From: Pseudobowmanella zhangzhouensis
GTDB taxonomy: Bacteria; Pseudomonadota; Gammaproteobacteria; Enterobacterales; Alteromonadaceae
DNA length: 64,000 nt
Assembly (NCBI RefSeq): GCF_042662685.1
Contig: NZ_JBHSYO010000008.1
Coordinates: forward strand, 62,001 to 126,000
Direction of reading: 5' to 3'
The notes below the pieces were generated by a model. The model was not told where the DNA came from. It worked only from the letters and a program-made list of their open reading frames with translations, and made no database searches. Both the position numbers and the translations under genes were made by a program. Shown one piece after another: positions 34,743-44,101 of this stretch (positions within the stretch are counted from its first letter, which is position 1; every line of letters begins with the position of its first letter).

Positions 34743-35879
34743 ATGAATCAAGCGAACACCAGTTTAACCCTGAATAACCAGACAATGGAACTGTTGCGCT
34801 ATCCGGCGCGATTGCAGCATAAATCCTTGCAAGCCTGGGACGCGGCAGATCAATACTTGATCAACCACTTACATGAAAGCGGCTTAATCGCTGTAAACCA
34901 ACCGCTGATTTTCAATGACGAGTTTGGTGCGTTAGGCTGTTTTTTGGCGACGCAGCAACCGGTTTGGGTCACCGATTCAAAAGTTGCGCAACTGGCTCTG
35001 GAACAGAATCTGGCGCGCAACGGTCTGCCATTGGAGGGCATAACGCAGGTGAACAGTCTGTCACCCTTGCCCTATGCGCCGCTGGTGCTGCTGAAGTTAC
35101 CCAAAAGCGTCGCCATGCTGGAATATCAGTTGCAGCAAATCCGCCAGCTTGCCAGCCCGGATACGCAAATTATTGCCGCAGGTAAGGTCAATCAGGTGAC
35201 CTCATCGATCCTGGCTTTGTTTGAAAAATATATTGGTGAAACGAAAACTTCACTGGCGGTGAAAAAGTCCCGTTTAATTTTCAGTCGTGCGACGGCGCCT
35301 TGTATAGAAGCGCGGGCAGATTTACTCAGTTGGCCGCTTGAAAATACCCCATTTACCTTACGCCATCATGCTAACGTATTCGCCCGTAATCAGTTGGATA
35401 TTGGTGCGCGCTTCTTTCTGGAACATCTGCCCGAAGTAAGCGGCAAGCAGGTTATCGACCTGGGGTGTGGTAATGGCGTACTGGGCCTGTCGTTGTTGCA
35501 TAACAGTCAGCCAGGCTCGCTGACATTGGTAGACGAGTCCTACATGGCAGTTGAATCTGCGCGCCTGAATATCGAAACGAACCTACCTGATCAGGCCTCA
35601 GTATGTCAGTTCATCTGGAGTAACTGTTTGGAGCAAGTGCAACAGCGTGCCGACACCGTAGTGTGTAACCCCCCCTTTCATCAGCAAAATACCATTACCG
35701 ATCACATTGCCTGGCAAATGTTTACCGACAGTTTTGACCGTCTGAGCAAAGGCGGTGAACTGCGTATTGTCGGGAACCGCCATCTGGACTATCCACAAAA
35801 ATTGAAACGCCTGTTCGGTGGTTATCAGGTCGTTGCGGCCAACAATAAATTCAGTATTTTGTCGGCCGTTAAAAAATAA
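34743..35879 (+). CDS. rlmG: 23S rRNA (guanine(1835)-N2)-methyltransferase RlmG
   Basis: A 378-residue two-domain methyltransferase. The N-terminal half is a degenerate methyltransferase-like domain (LQAWDAADQYLINHL), and the C-terminal half is catalytic with SAM motif VIDLGCGNGVLGLSLL (about 238-253) and VVCNPPF with the N2-guanine NPPF signature. It modifies G1835 of 23S rRNA (family knowledge). The size matches E. coli RlmG/YgjO (378). Ribosome-binding site is weak; the start codon lies within the 5' region of the divergent alkB-like gene. Confidence 0.94.
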   Translation: MNQANTSLTLNNQTMELLRYPARLQHKSLQAWDAADQYLINHLHESGLIAVNQPLIFNDEFGALGCFLATQQPVWVTDSKVAQLALEQNLARNGLPLEGITQVNSLSPLPYAPLVLLKLPKSVAMLEYQLQQIRQLASPDTQIIAAGKVNQVTSSILALFEKYIGETKTSLAVKKSRLIFSRATAPCIEARADLLSWPLENTPFTLRHHANVFARNQLDIGARFFLEHLPEVSGKQVIDLGCGNGVLGLSLLHNSQPGSLTLVDESYMAVESARLNIETNLPDQASVCQFIWSNCLEQVQQRADTVVCNPPFHQQNTITDHIAWQMFTDSFDRLSKGGELRIVGNRHLDYPQKLKRLFGGYQVVAANNKFSILSAVKK

Positions 35880-35893
35880 AAAGGAGAGACGCC

Positions 35894-36490
35894 ATGAAAA
35901 AACTACTCGTACTTGTTTCACTATTGTTTAGTAGTCTGGTTGGTGCCGTCGAAGTTAAAGACGGCGCACGGGTTGATGCGGACAACCTGTACCCGAAGGT
36001 ACGGTTGGAGACCAGCATGGGCGTCATCGTTGTCGAGTTGAATCGCTACAAGGCTCCGATCACCACCAACAACTTTTTGCGTTATGTGGCCAACAGCGCC
36101 TATGACAACACGGTGTTTCACCGCATCATTCCCGACTTTGTGGTGCAAGGTGGCGGCTATGATGCCGAGATGAAAGAACTACCTGTGTATGAAAGTATTT
36201 TTAACGAGTCTGGCAACGGCGAAAAAAACACGCTTTATACCATTGCCATGGCACGCCAGAATCAACCTCATTCGGCGGGCCGACAGTTTTTTATCAATGT
36301 GGCGGATAACGACAGCCTTGATCCGGGCCGCACATGGGGTTACGCGGTATTCGGTAGTGTTGTCGAAGGCATGGATGTAGTCGACAAAATGGCCCAGGTG
36401 GAAACCCGTTTTGATGACACACTGGGCTGGAACGATGTGCCGGTGCAACCCGTCATGCTGATAAAAGCGCGGGTGGTAAAAAGTAACTAA
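35894..36490 (+). CDS. Periplasmic peptidyl-prolyl cis-trans isomerase (cyclophilin type)
   Basis: A 198-residue cyclophilin with a signal peptide (about 1-19, ending VGA). The bacterial cyclophilin core is visible: APITTNNFLRYV, FHRIIPDFVVQGGGYD, AMARQNQPHSAGRQFFINV, and VFGSVVEGMDVVDKM. Close to E. coli PpiA in layout, so a periplasmic folding catalyst. AAGGAGAG lies close before the ATG. Fourteen bases separate it from rlmG, so the two may be cotranscribed. Confidence 0.93.
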   Translation: MKKLLVLVSLLFSSLVGAVEVKDGARVDADNLYPKVRLETSMGVIVVELNRYKAPITTNNFLRYVANSAYDNTVFHRIIPDFVVQGGGYDAEMKELPVYESIFNESGNGEKNTLYTIAMARQNQPHSAGRQFFINVADNDSLDPGRTWGYAVFGSVVEGMDVVDKMAQVETRFDDTLGWNDVPVQPVMLIKARVVKSN

Positions 36491-36492
36491 CG

Positions 36493-37314
36493 TCAATTGC
36501 GGGTTTGTCTGACCCGCTCATAGGCAGCCTGAATGTCCTGGGTTTTGATTTTAGCCATTTCCAGGGCTTCAGGTGGCAGACCTTTCGACGCCAGTTTGTC
36601 CGGATGGTGCTGCGCCATGAGCTTCCGATAAGCTTTTTTGATCTCCGCGTCACTGCTATTACTTTGACAGCCTAATATTTTGTACGCATCGCTCAGTTGT
36701 TGTTGCGCACTGTACGCCTGTGTACGCTGGCGTTGCTGACCCTGATGCTGGCGAAAACGCAGTTCCGCTTCATACATATTCAGCAAGTGGCGCAGTTGGG
36801 TTACCGAAAACCCAAGTTCGCCTGCGGCCGTTTCTAATACCTGCACTTCTTTTGGGTGTAATTCACCATCCGCAAACGCAGCCTGGATCAAAATCTCCAG
36901 AAAGATCTGCATCACATCATGACGACCAAAACAGGATGTACGAAACTCCCGTAATATTTGCTTAAGTGGAAAGTCGCTGCCCTTACCTTCTTTGAAGGCC
37001 TGCTGCGCTTCACGGCGTTTTTCACCAAACAACTGCATTTGGTCCATCAGACTAGTGGCCATGCGAATTTCCTGTTCGGTTACCCGTCCACTGGCCTTGG
37101 CCACATGCCCCATCACAGCAAACAATGCGTGGAAAAAAATCGCCTGGGATTTCAATTCATCCTGCTCACCAAATAATCGGCCAAATCCACCCGCACGATT
37201 AAAGTCCGCCGCATAGCCGCGGTCGAACATGTGCCCAACGATGACCCCCAGGATCAATCCGGGAATTTTGGCGAACATAAAACCAAACATCGCCCCGAAT
37301 AGCTTTCCCCACAT
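36493..37314 (-). CDS. djlA: Co-chaperone DjlA
   Basis: A 273-residue membrane-anchored DnaJ protein: a single N-terminal membrane segment (about 4-28, with glycine-rich GAMFGFMFAKIPGLILGVIVG), a central TerB-like helical region, a Q-rich linker and a C-terminal J domain (about 208-272) with the HPD motif in QHHPDKLAS. It stimulates the DnaK ATPase at the inner membrane. It is divergent from lptD, as in E. coli. Confidence 0.95.
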   Translation of the reverse strand: MWGKLFGAMFGFMFAKIPGLILGVIVGHMFDRGYAADFNRAGGFGRLFGEQDELKSQAIFFHALFAVMGHVAKASGRVTEQEIRMATSLMDQMQLFGEKRREAQQAFKEGKGSDFPLKQILREFRTSCFGRHDVMQIFLEILIQAAFADGELHPKEVQVLETAAGELGFSVTQLRHLLNMYEAELRFRQHQGQQRQRTQAYSAQQQLSDAYKILGCQSNSSDAEIKKAYRKLMAQHHPDKLASKGLPPEALEMAKIKTQDIQAAYERVRQTRN

Positions 37315-37474
37315 AATTAACGTCCCATAGCCTGTAATGCGACATCATTATGCCGTGATGGGAATAACCGGGTAAACCACCAAAGCACAAGGCCGGATAA
37401 GTGTTGGTAATTCACGGCGTAACCCTTACAATCTGCCACCAGTTAATTTCATCAGATATTGGTTAGGAATCACT

Positions 37475-39679
37475 TTGCAAAAACCGTTTTACACACTGGC
37501 AATCTTGTCCCTGTTCAGCACGCAGGTTGCGGCGCAGGCGCAGTGTGAAGCCCCGCCCCCTGAAGCAGTTGAATTCAGGGCGAAAAACAGCGGTATCGAA
37601 GTGAAAGCCAATCAAACCGAGGTGATCCGTGATCAGCTCGCCTCATTCAGTGGCAATGTCGAAATTCTGACTGACTCCAGCCTGATCAAAGCAGAGGCTG
37701 CCAGTCTGGATAAAGAGCAACAAAGCCTGCAAGCCAATGGCAATATCACGTTCGAAGACAACAAGATTCTGGTCAGCAGTGATGGCGTTGTAGTGAATCT
37801 GCAATCAGGTGAATTACAGCTGGATGACACCCAGTATCAGATGCTGAGTTTCACCGGGCGAGGCGAAGCCGGCCAAATCGCCCTTAACAAGCAACAAGGA
37901 ATTGAGCTTAGTGATGTGAGCTTTACCACCTGCCCGGCCGGCGGTGAAGATTGGCGCATGGTTGCCAGTGAAATCAGTTTACGCCCCGGCAAGATCTGGG
38001 GTGAGGCGTGGCACACCCGCTTTTATCTGTTTGATGTACCTGTGCTGTATTTGCCTTACTTCACCTTTCCCGTTACAGACCGTCGCCAATCGGGCTTGCT
38101 GACACCTCGCTTTAAAAGCAATGACAGTATCGGCTTCAGCTATTTGCAGCCATTTTACTGGAATCTTGCAGATAACTACGACATGACCCTCACACCTCGT
38201 ATGATGAGTAAACGGGGTACCCAATTACAAACAGAATTCCGCTATCTGACCCGTCAGCATGCAGGACAAATGGACCTTGAATATCTGCCCAGCGACACGA
38301 CCTACGACTCCGATGAAGTCCGCTATTTTTATCGTTGGCAGCAATTTAGCAAATTAAATGACAACTGGCGGGCATCACTGGATCTGAATGGTTTGAGTGA
38401 TGATAACTATATTGTCGATCTGGGCAGCGATTTCTATAACCGTGCAGATACCCATTTAGACCGAAGCCTGACCGTACGTTATCTGGATGATAATTTTACC
38501 TTTAGTGCGGCTCTGCGGGATTTTGCGATTATTGGTGCCCACCCTGATAGCTATCGCGCCATGCCGGAACTGCGTTTGGGTTACAATTACCCATTAAGCG
38601 CAGGGTTTGAACTGGACTGGCAGACTGAACTGGCCCGCTTTGATAGTCGCAATGAATTAAGCCCTGCAGCCACGCGTTTACACGTTGTTCCGGCATTGCT
38701 GTGGAATTACTGGGCCCCTTGGGGGGAGTTTTCTGCCAAGGCCAGCGTGCTGCAAACCAATTACTGGCAGGAACAGACGGATATCAGCGGGTTAGACGAT
38801 AAAGTCAGCCGCACCTTAGGCCGGTTGCGCTTATACGGCGCGTTAAATTTCGAACGCGACTCAAACCTGTTCGGCGCCAACGGCAAACAAACCCTCGAGC
38901 CTCGGCTGCAGTATTTGTACACCAGTTATGATGATCAGTCCGGCATAGGCTTTTATGATACCGCGCGATTATTGACTGACTATCAGGGTCTGTTCCGCGG
39001 GCACGAGTTTACCGGACCGGATCGATTTTCCGACTCCAATCAGCTCACAATGGGGATTACCAGCCGCTGGCTGGATGAAAATAACGCTGAATTTCTGCGC
39101 GTGAGCCTCGCACAAATCTTTTACCTGTCGGAGAATCAGGTCACTGACTTAGAAACACAGGGTGACCGTTCCGAACTGGCTGCTGAGCTTGATTGGCGCG
39201 CTTCACGCCGCTGGTTTTTTACTTCTGGATTGCAACTTAACAGTGATAACAATCAGGTCAGCAAAAGTCATATCACGCTGGAATATCGGAAAAACGAAGA
39301 GCAATTGATTCAGGTTTCCCATCGCTATGTGCGGGAACTATCAGAAGAAAAAATTGACCAATGGGGAGTAACTGCCTCGTGGCCGATACAGGGAAGCTGG
39401 TATGCTGTCGGTCGGTGGTTTAAAGATGCACGCAGACATCGTACTATTGAATCCTACGCTGGGATACAATACGAATCCTGCTGCTGGGCACTGCAATTTG
39501 TGGTTGAGCGTTACTTAAACAACCGCTTCGATGCCCTCGGCCAGCAAAGTACCAATGAGTTTGAATCGGGTATTTCCCTGAAGTTTGTGTTTAAAGGTAT
39601 GGGGCAAAGTAAGAGCCGCCGCGACCTGTTAAACGATGGTTTATTTGGCTATCGCCAACCCTATTTCCTGAATAAATAA
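37475..39679 (+). CDS. lptD: LPS-assembly outer-membrane protein LptD
   Basis: A 734-residue outer-membrane LPS translocon barrel. It has a signal peptide (about 1-20), an OstA-type periplasmic beta-taco domain (about 35-140) and a large C-terminal barrel. The four disulfide cysteines of E. coli LptD have counterparts: Cys24, Cys153 (FTTCPAGG), and the pair Cys669-Cys670 (ESCCWALQF), so disulfide-rearranging maturation is expected, with DsbC also encoded in the window. The start is TTG at 37475 with TAGGA six bases before it. First gene of lptD-surA-pdxA-rsmA-apaG-apaH. Confidence 0.97.
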   Translation: MQKPFYTLAILSLFSTQVAAQAQCEAPPPEAVEFRAKNSGIEVKANQTEVIRDQLASFSGNVEILTDSSLIKAEAASLDKEQQSLQANGNITFEDNKILVSSDGVVVNLQSGELQLDDTQYQMLSFTGRGEAGQIALNKQQGIELSDVSFTTCPAGGEDWRMVASEISLRPGKIWGEAWHTRFYLFDVPVLYLPYFTFPVTDRRQSGLLTPRFKSNDSIGFSYLQPFYWNLADNYDMTLTPRMMSKRGTQLQTEFRYLTRQHAGQMDLEYLPSDTTYDSDEVRYFYRWQQFSKLNDNWRASLDLNGLSDDNYIVDLGSDFYNRADTHLDRSLTVRYLDDNFTFSAALRDFAIIGAHPDSYRAMPELRLGYNYPLSAGFELDWQTELARFDSRNELSPAATRLHVVPALLWNYWAPWGEFSAKASVLQTNYWQEQTDISGLDDKVSRTLGRLRLYGALNFERDSNLFGANGKQTLEPRLQYLYTSYDDQSGIGFYDTARLLTDYQGLFRGHEFTGPDRFSDSNQLTMGITSRWLDENNAEFLRVSLAQIFYLSENQVTDLETQGDRSELAAELDWRASRRWFFTSGLQLNSDNNQVSKSHITLEYRKNEEQLIQVSHRYVRELSEEKIDQWGVTASWPIQGSWYAVGRWFKDARRHRTIESYAGIQYESCCWALQFVVERYLNNRFDALGQQSTNEFESGISLKFVFKGMGQSKSRRDLLNDGLFGYRQPYFLNK

Positions 39680-39686
39680 TCGAATT

Positions 39687-40970
39687 ATGAAAACAAAAAT
39701 ATTACTTACACTTGCCATGGCGGCGACAACTTTCCTCTCACTGGCCAAACCGGTGGAACTGGACAAAATCGCCGTTATCGTTAATCAGGGTGTTGTACTG
39801 GAAAGCCAGATTCAGGCTTTGGTCGACGATGTTAAACGCAACGCTGAGCAACAGAATCAGCAACTGCCATCTGACACCGTGCTGCGCACCCAGGCCATCG
39901 AACGCCTGATTCTGAATAGTCTGCAAATGCAAATGGCTGAGCGCATGGGCATTCAGGTCAGCGATCCACAGTTAGATCAAACCATAAGCGGACTGGCGCA
40001 AGAACAAGGTATTTCTCTGGAACAGTTAGTTGAGGCACTGGCGAGTCAGGGCATTAGCTATGATGAGTATCGCGAAGAAATTCGCACCCAGATGATCACC
40101 GGTGAAGTACGACGGGCGAACGTGCGTCGACGGATATACATCACGCCACAAGAAGTCGAAGGGCTGGTAAAACTTATCAGTGAACAGGGTGATAGTCAGG
40201 TTGAGTATCATTTAGGTCACATTCTGATTGGGTTGCCGTCACAGCCAAGTACTGAGGAAATTGAAGCAGAACGTGAACGTGCAGGTAAAGTTATTGAATT
40301 ACTGAACAACGGTTCCGATTTTGCAAAAATTGCCGTTGCTTCCTCTGCGGGCTCTAAAGCGCTGGATGGCGGTGACATGGGCTGGATGAATATCAATGAA
40401 ATGCCGACTCTGTTTGCCGAAGCTGTGCAGGGCAAGAAAGCCGGTGATTTGATTGGTCCTATTCGCAGCGGTGCAGGTTTCCACATTCTGAAAATTCTCG
40501 ACCTGCGTGGGCAACAAACCGTTGACGTCGAGCAGGTAAATGCGCGCCATATTCTGATTAAACCGTCTGTAATCTTAAGCGACAAAAAAGCCCAGGATAT
40601 GCTGCTGGACTTCCGCGCCAAACTCATTGCCGGTGAAGCAGACTTTGCCACGCTGGCCAAAGAACATTCCGAAGATACCGGCTCAGCATTAAAAGGTGGC
40701 GATCTGGGTTGGACCGAACCGAAAGTCTTTGTACCTGAGTTCTCCAAAGCTTTAGCCACGTTGGACAAAGGCGAATACTCTCAACCGGTTCGCAGTCAAT
40801 TTGGCTGGCACTTGATCCAACTGCTTGACCGCCGCATGCAGGATGGCAGTGAAAAACTGAAACAGGATCAGGCTTACGAGATGTTATTCAAGCGTAAATT
40901 TGCTGAAGAAAGCGATGCCTGGTTGCGTGAAATGCGTGACGAAGCCTATGTCGAAATCGTTAGCGAGTAA
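39687..40970 (+). CDS. surA: Periplasmic chaperone and peptidyl-prolyl isomerase SurA
   Basis: A 427-residue outer-membrane protein chaperone: signal peptide (about 1-20), an N-terminal chaperone region beginning ELDKIAVIVNQGVVLESQIQ, two parvulin (PpiC) domains (about 172-273 and 283-384; HILIGLPS and ARHILIKPS mark their starts), and a C-terminal helix. It escorts barrel proteins such as LptD to the BAM complex. Seven bases separate it from lptD. Confidence 0.98.
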   Translation: MKTKILLTLAMAATTFLSLAKPVELDKIAVIVNQGVVLESQIQALVDDVKRNAEQQNQQLPSDTVLRTQAIERLILNSLQMQMAERMGIQVSDPQLDQTISGLAQEQGISLEQLVEALASQGISYDEYREEIRTQMITGEVRRANVRRRIYITPQEVEGLVKLISEQGDSQVEYHLGHILIGLPSQPSTEEIEAERERAGKVIELLNNGSDFAKIAVASSAGSKALDGGDMGWMNINEMPTLFAEAVQGKKAGDLIGPIRSGAGFHILKILDLRGQQTVDVEQVNARHILIKPSVILSDKKAQDMLLDFRAKLIAGEADFATLAKEHSEDTGSALKGGDLGWTEPKVFVPEFSKALATLDKGEYSQPVRSQFGWHLIQLLDRRMQDGSEKLKQDQAYEMLFKRKFAEESDAWLREMRDEAYVEIVSE

Positions 40971-40973
40971 TCT

Positions 40974-41951
40974 GTGATAAGAATCGCGGTAACCCCGGGC
41001 GAGCCAGCTGGCATCGGCCCGGACCTTTGCTTGCAGCTGGCCGGGCAAACCTGGCCGGTGCAGCTTGTGATGTTTGCAGACCGTAACATGCTCGCCGAAC
41101 GTGCTCAGGTGCTCGGCCTTAATGTTAGCCTGACCGATATAGAGCAGGTCGGCAACCGTTTAGCCAAGCAAGGGGAGCTATTTGTTCAGCATATTCCGGC
41201 TGCCGCCAGCGTCACCGCTGGCCAGTTAGACGCGGCAAACGGTACTTATGTGGTGGAAACACTCCGCCAGGCCTGCAACGCTAATATGCGAGATGAATAT
41301 CAGGCTGTTGTTACCGGGCCTGTGCACAAAGGCATCATTAACAAAGGCGGCATTTCCTTTAGTGGGCACACTGAATTTTTTGCCACTGAGTCCAATACCG
41401 CTCAGGTGGTAATGATGCTGGCCACAGAGGGTCTGCGGGTTACCCTTGCCACTACCCATATACCCCTTGCCTACGTTTCCAGAGCCATTACACCGGAGCG
41501 GTTAACCAGTATTCTGCGCATTGTACATCAGGATATGCGCAGTAAATTTGGTATCGAACAGCCTCATATTCTGGTGTGTGGGCTTAACCCTCATGCCGGA
41601 GAGGACGGCCATCTGGGGCGTGAAGAACTGGATGTCATTATTCCTACTCTGGAACAACTGCGCTCCGAAGGCTTACTTTTAACTGGTCCATTGCCAGCAG
41701 ACAGCCTGTTTCAGCCTAAATATCTGCAAAATGCGGATGTTGTACTGGCGATGTATCATGATCAGGGCTTACCTGTATTAAAATACAAAGGTTTTGGTCG
41801 TTCAGTGAATATAACGCTGGGGCTACCATTTATCCGTACGTCAGTCGACCACGGCACCGCGCTGGATATTGCCGGCAGTGGTACTGCTGATCCCGGCAGC
41901 CTGCTTTGTGCGATTGAACAAGCAATTGAATTAGTGAAAAAACGTCAATGA
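40974..41951 (+). CDS. pdxA: 4-hydroxythreonine-4-phosphate dehydrogenase PdxA
   Basis: A 325-residue enzyme of pyridoxal-5-phosphate biosynthesis, oxidising 4-phosphooxy-threonine with NAD. Metal-binding histidines lie in SFSGHTEFFA, GLNPHAGEDGHLG and MYHDQGLPVLKY; the N-terminus IAVTPGEPAGIGPDL is diagnostic. The start is GTG at 40974, three bases after the surA stop, and the end overlaps the rsmA start by four bases. Confidence 0.98.
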   Translation: MIRIAVTPGEPAGIGPDLCLQLAGQTWPVQLVMFADRNMLAERAQVLGLNVSLTDIEQVGNRLAKQGELFVQHIPAAASVTAGQLDAANGTYVVETLRQACNANMRDEYQAVVTGPVHKGIINKGGISFSGHTEFFATESNTAQVVMMLATEGLRVTLATTHIPLAYVSRAITPERLTSILRIVHQDMRSKFGIEQPHILVCGLNPHAGEDGHLGREELDVIIPTLEQLRSEGLLLTGPLPADSLFQPKYLQNADVVLAMYHDQGLPVLKYKGFGRSVNITLGLPFIRTSVDHGTALDIAGSGTADPGSLLCAIEQAIELVKKRQ

Positions 41952-42763
41952 GTAAAACCCATCTAGGTCACACGGCGCGAAAGCGCTTTGGTCAGAACTT
42001 TTTACACGATCCCTATGTTATCGATCAGATCGTTTCGGCGATTAATCCGAAAAATGGTGAAAATCTGATTGAAATCGGTCCGGGCTTGGGCGCACTGACT
42101 GAGCCTGTGTGTGAGCAAGTTGATCAGTTAACTGTGGTCGAATTAGACCGGGATCTGGCTGAACGCCTGCGCAGCCATCCATTCTTGCAAAATAAACTGA
42201 CTGTCATCGAAACCGATGCGATGAAGTTTGACTTCGCCTCTTTGCAGGAAAAAGGGACATTGCGTATATTCGGTAACCTGCCGTACAACATCTCCACACC
42301 ACTGATGTTTCACTTGTTCTCGTTCCACGATACGGTCAGCGATATGCATTTCATGTTGCAAAAAGAAGTCGTGGATCGTCTGGCCGCGGGTCCTGGCAGT
42401 AAAGCCTATGGACGCTTATCTGTGATGGCTCAATATTTTTGTAAAGTGATGCCGGTATTGCAGGTCCCGCCCGGTGCGTTTAAACCGGCCCCCAAGGTTG
42501 ACTCTGCGGTAGTCAGACTCATCCCGAAGCCTGCGGACCAATTGTTAGCGAAAGACGTATCCCTGTTAAACGCCGTGTGCAGCGCAGCATTCGGTCAGCG
42601 TCGTAAAACCTTACGTAACAGTTTGGCCAATTATATTGATGAAGCTGGATTGCAAAAGCTGGAGATAAACCCAACCGAGCGGGCAGAAAATCTGAGCCTG
42701 ACACAATTTATTTCGATTGCGAATTATGTTGCTGAACATGGGCCGATAGGTGAACAAGCATGA
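41948..42763 (+). CDS. rsmA: 16S rRNA (adenine(1518)-N6/adenine(1519)-N6)-dimethyltransferase RsmA
   Basis: A 271-residue rRNA methyltransferase (KsgA) that dimethylates two adjacent adenines in the 3' hairpin of 16S rRNA, a late 30S checkpoint. SAM motif IEIGPGLGALTE and catalytic NLPYNISTPL are intact; the N-terminal ARKRFGQNFLHD is diagnostic. Starts and ends in four-base overlaps with pdxA and apaG, so it is translationally coupled. Confidence 0.98.
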   Translation: MSKTHLGHTARKRFGQNFLHDPYVIDQIVSAINPKNGENLIEIGPGLGALTEPVCEQVDQLTVVELDRDLAERLRSHPFLQNKLTVIETDAMKFDFASLQEKGTLRIFGNLPYNISTPLMFHLFSFHDTVSDMHFMLQKEVVDRLAAGPGSKAYGRLSVMAQYFCKVMPVLQVPPGAFKPAPKVDSAVVRLIPKPADQLLAKDVSLLNAVCSAAFGQRRKTLRNSLANYIDEAGLQKLEINPTERAENLSLTQFISIANYVAEHGPIGEQA

Positions 42764-43122
42764 TTGATGTGGCGGTGGTATCAAAACATCTGCCGGAGCA
42801 CCCGGTGGCTGGCGAAGGTAAGTTTGCCTTTGTATATTTTGTAACTATCACCAATCATTTTGATCAGCCTATGCAATTATTGAATCGCTATTGGCTAATC
42901 ACTGATGGAAACGGCAAACAAACAGAAGTGCGCGGCCCGGGTGTCGTCGGCAACCAACCACTGATTCAGCCAGGCGAAAGCTACGAATACAACAGTGGCG
43001 CAATTTTAGATACTCCGGTCGGCAGTATGCAGGGCTTTTATGAAATGCAGGACCCACAGGGTAAGGCTTTCGAAGCGCCGATTAATGTGTTTAGCCTGCG
43101 CGCGGAGAAGTTTCTGAATTAA
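42760..43122 (+). CDS. apaG: ApaG protein
   Basis: A 120-residue single-domain protein of the ApaG/DUF525 beta-sandwich family, slightly shorter than E. coli ApaG (125). Conserved stretches are FAYFVTITN-like FVYFVTITNH, RYWLITDGNGK, EVRGPGVVGNQPLIQPG and GSMQGFYEM. Function in bacteria is unclear. Its stop codon shares one base with the start of apaH. Confidence 0.95.
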   Translation: MIDVAVVSKHLPEHPVAGEGKFAFVYFVTITNHFDQPMQLLNRYWLITDGNGKQTEVRGPGVVGNQPLIQPGESYEYNSGAILDTPVGSMQGFYEMQDPQGKAFEAPINVFSLRAEKFLN

Positions 43123-43928
43123 TGGCTGTATACGTCGTCGGTGATATTCAGGGATGCTACAAGCCACTACGACGATTGTTGGCAAAGGCTGATTTCAACC
43201 CGAAAAAAGACCAGCTCTGGGCGTGTGGTGATCTGATTGGTCGAGGTACCCAGCCACTAAAAACCTTGGATTATCTGATCTCACTGGGCCATAGCTTTCA
43301 GACCGTACTGGGTAATCACGACTTACACTTTCTCGCCGTTACTGCTGGCGTGCGTCCCGCTAAAAAAAGTGATCACTTTGACCAGCTTCTGGATAGCCCC
43401 TATCTCAGCGAATATGTGCAGTGGTTGCGACAGCAGCCTTTGGCGCTCAAACCGGTTAAAAGCACTTTATTGACGCACGCAGGCCTGTATCCCGGCTGGT
43501 CGATTAAACAGGCACTTGCGCTTGGTGAGGAAGTGTCTGACTGGCTACAAAGCGATAACTACCATTCCCTTTTATCTGGCATGTATGACCCGGGGCCAGC
43601 TTCCTGGCACGAGGACCTCAGCGGCATAGAGCGCGCTCGCTTTATTATCAACGCTATGACCCGTATGCGCTTCGTTTACCCAAACGGTGAACTGGACTTT
43701 AAATGGACGTCACAAGCGGAAAAGGCTCCAGCCCCGTTGGTACCCTGGTTTCGTCACCCTGGCCAGCAGCTAAAAAAACACCAAACCGTTTTATTCGGAC
43801 ATTGGGCAGCGCTGCAGACCCAAACCCATCACAGACAATATGTGGGATTAGATACAGGCTGTGTATGGGGCGGCAAACTGACTATGATAAAATTAGGCAG
43901 AATGAAATACATGAGCGTGAAAGCCTGA
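43122..43928 (+). CDS. apaH: Bis(5'-nucleosyl)-tetraphosphatase (symmetrical) ApaH
   Basis: A 268-residue calcineurin-like phosphoesterase that splits Ap4A symmetrically into two ADP and can also act on Np4-capped RNA ends in E. coli. Metal motifs are GDIQGC (7-12), GDLIGRG (36-42) and GNHDLHFL, with later TLLTHAGLYPGW and FGHWA. Last gene of the lptD operon; the chemoreceptor promoter begins only 24 bases after its stop. Confidence 0.97.
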   Translation: MAVYVVGDIQGCYKPLRRLLAKADFNPKKDQLWACGDLIGRGTQPLKTLDYLISLGHSFQTVLGNHDLHFLAVTAGVRPAKKSDHFDQLLDSPYLSEYVQWLRQQPLALKPVKSTLLTHAGLYPGWSIKQALALGEEVSDWLQSDNYHSLLSGMYDPGPASWHEDLSGIERARFIINAMTRMRFVYPNGELDFKWTSQAEKAPAPLVPWFRHPGQQLKKHQTVLFGHWAALQTQTHHRQYVGLDTGCVWGGKLTMIKLGRMKYMSVKA

Positions 43929-43951
43929 TTTCTTATCCATCAAGTTTGGTA

Positions 43952-43978
43952 TAAAGTATCCTAAAGCGTGACCGATAC
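43952..43978 (+). promoter_or_regulatory. Sigma-28 (FliA) promoter of the chemoreceptor gene
   Basis: TAAAGTAT-N11-ACCGATAC matches the FliA consensus TAAAGTTT-N11-GCCGATAA at 13 of 16 positions with exact spacing. It lies about 125 bases upstream of the methyl-accepting protein, placing that gene in the flagellar late regulon. Confidence 0.75.
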
Positions 43979-44101
43979 AAGGACGAGACGGTTCAACCTG
44001 AACCTCAACGATAGAGTTTACGTAGCCTTGCGCGCTACGACATAAATAGAACCGGATAATAACTCTATTGTTGCCCTTAGCACTTACAGGACGGATTAAA
44101 C

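Noticed and set aside
36490..37475. Sigma-E promoter upstream of lptD
   Set aside because: No GGAACTT-N16-GTCTAA-like pair was found in the 160-base gap.
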